A stretch of 5,768 nt of DNA. Source: Thermoprotei archaeon (GTDB lineage Archaea; Thermoproteota; Thermoprotei_A; Sulfolobales; Ignisphaeraceae). The translations under genes and the position numbers were made by a program. How positions within the stretch are numbered: the first letter of the stretch is position 1; every line of letters starts with the position of its first letter. Below, piece by piece: positions 5,008 through 5,768 of the stretch. The stretch lies in contig QMXA01000084.1 of assembly GCA_003661905.1 (NCBI GenBank), forward strand, positions 1 through 5,768, written 5' to 3'. The notes under the pieces are model-generated. The model did no database searches. It had not been told where the DNA came from and saw only the letters and a list, made by a program, of their open reading frames with translations.

Positions 5008-5637
5008 GTGATGAATTTGTCTACACAGGCCCTGATCCTATTACCAAAGGTAGCGTGTTTAGATTTTCTATTGCGTACAAAAGATAAAGGCTTGGTCATA
5101 GTTCCATTACTGGATAAGTGGAATAATGTGATAAGGGATATGATAAATAAATTTAGAGAGAAGGGATGGAGGATTATTGAAGTTAAATGTCCAAACTTAG
5201 ATGAAATTGAATGTATGAGCCTAGCTTATGCTATAGCTAGAAAGTTAGTTAACCAAGGATACATACCTACATTCTGTACTGATAGAACTGATTGGATTCT
5301 TGGAGCAACATTACTCATTTCTCCAGCTCTACACACTCATATTCACAAACTCAAATCATTAATAGTAAATAACCTTAGTGAATTAAGTGAATTGAGTACT
5401 GTGTTAAAATATGATATTGAACTTCTATACACCATGGCTTGTAGTCCTATACCCAAACTCCCACTTAATATCTTGGATCAAGTCCTTGAACTGTTAATTG
5501 ATCACGAACTCAAAGATAATGAAATTTTGAATAAATTATCTATTGATATTAGCCAGGTTCATATGATTAGAAGAGCTATATTTGAATCATCTAGATGTAG
5601 AGCCTTCAGGACAGGATGGAATGGGGTCCTCTACTAA
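5008..5637 (+). CDS. Possible NAD synthase-like protein lacking the ATP P-loop
   Basis: The 209-residue protein is not clearly a known family member, but its layout resembles NadE of the ATP-pyrophosphatase group. A helix and strand LDFLLRTKDKGLVIVPLLDKW (18-38) align with the NadE start of helix, strand and SGGxDS loop; here the loop is PLLDKW, with no glycine or serine. CTDRTDWILG (90-99) sits where NadE has GTGNKSE-LLLG, and CSPIPKLP (145-152) where it has the PSAxLWP segment. The C-terminal helices from ILDQVLELL to IRRAIFESSRCR (155-198) match the NadE end, which normally finishes in a KR-rich stretch. If so, it is a degraded, probably non-catalytic relative; this is inference from pattern memory only. 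GTG 5008 is used because the TATA box is 27 nt upstream; ATG 5011 is equally possible. It diverges from moeA and overlaps the end of the next moeA by 51 nt. Confidence 0.7.
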   Translation: MMNLSTQALILLPKVACLDFLLRTKDKGLVIVPLLDKWNNVIRDMINKFREKGWRIIEVKCPNLDEIECMSLAYAIARKLVNQGYIPTFCTDRTDWILGATLLISPALHTHIHKLKSLIVNNLSELSELSTVLKYDIELLYTMACSPIPKLPLNILDQVLELLIDHELKDNEILNKLSIDISQVHMIRRAIFESSRCRAFRTGWNGVLY

Positions 5638-5768
5638 CAAAACCCTAATTATTTCATTCTTTTCAATACCCATAGAATCTTCAGTGACTATGAGTATAGC
5701 GTTGGACTTAAGTAATGTTGAAAGAATACCACTACCCGTAATTCTTAAAGGTTCAAATTCTAGGGAGC
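5587..5768 (-). CDS. moeA: Second MoeA paralogue, C-terminal end only
   Basis: The minus strand is open from the right edge to TGA at 5587-5589 (59 codons). The protein begins SLEFEPLRITGSGILSTLL and continues to SNAILIVTEDSMGI...EIIRVLLVEDPIP. This is the typical end of MoeA domain IV, in which a G-S-G block is followed by an A-N/A-I-L-I-V segment and a short strand ending V-L-L. It stops 10-15 residues after that strand, so unlike its neighbour it has no fused binding-protein domain. Archaea often carry two moeA genes, thought to serve molybdenum and tungsten or different insertion steps. The start and catalytic blocks lie outside the window. Its last 51 nt are antisense to the end of the NadE-like gene. 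Confidence 0.8.
   Translation of the reverse strand, partial: SLEFEPLRITGSGILSTLLKSNAILIVTEDSMGIEKNEIIRVLLVEDPIPSCPEGSTSR

Noticed and set aside
4950..5099. 50-residue N-terminal extension of MoeA from the ATG at 5099
   Set aside because: It lacks family resemblance, is antisense to the divergent gene's start, and would place the strong TATA box at 4977-4985 inside the coding region.
5376..5399. Short tandem AGTGAATT repeat
   Set aside because: It encodes SELSELS within the NadE-like protein and has only two copies; simple coding repetition.

Overview
The window looks like a piece of a hyperthermophilic crenarchaeal chromosome (Thermoprotei; order not determinable from this alone). Reasons: AT-rich compact genes, two tRNA genes interrupted at the canonical 37/38 position by short introns with a bulge-helix-bulge fold, archaeal TATA elements, GTG starts with GAGG/GGTG ribosome sites or almost no leader, an archaeal-type MoeA fused to a periplasmic-binding-protein-like domain, and box C/D guide RNA genes. 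I see no mobile element, CRISPR array or phage signal.

Left part (1-1605): a minus-strand tRNA-Pro(UGG) runs off the left edge. On the plus strand follow tRNA-Thr(CGU) with a 13-nt intron, an archaeal SAM-dependent methyltransferase starting only 22 nt after that tRNA, a 50-residue ribbon-helix-helix regulator that is easily missed, and tRNA-Met(CAU) with a 20-nt intron and an encoded CCA. The Thr and Met tRNAs are nearly the same molecule outside the loops and anticodon.

Middle part (1606-3149): a minus-strand gene for a small C2H2 zinc-finger protein is bracketed by two box C/D guide RNA candidates, also on the minus strand. The upstream one (2110-2158) has textbook C, D', C' and D boxes with two 12-nt guides. 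The downstream one (1651-1707) has weaker boxes and overlaps the zinc-finger stop codon. Each has a D' guide with a 9-nt complement to a conserved stretch of rRNA as I remember it (23S AUGGCGUAA and 16S AUUGGAGUC respectively). On the plus strand a YjbQ/UPF0047 gene ends one base from a convergent gene for a cysteine-rich protein I do not recognise.

Right part (2634-5768): molybdenum/tungsten cofactor genes. A minus-strand moeA with a C-terminal binding-protein-like domain is followed 24 nt later by the cysteine-rich gene, probably as one operon. Diverging from moeA is a 209-codon plus-strand gene whose layout resembles an NAD synthase (ATP-pyrophosphatase fold) without the ATP-binding P-loop. 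The two appear to share one TATA element at 4977-4985, which argues that moeA starts at 4949 and not at the longer start at 5099. The plus-strand gene overlaps tail-to-tail with the end of a second, minus-strand moeA that enters from the right edge and ends at MoeA domain IV, without the extra domain. The two MoeA paralogues would serve the final metal insertion step into molybdopterin; the role of the protein between them is open.
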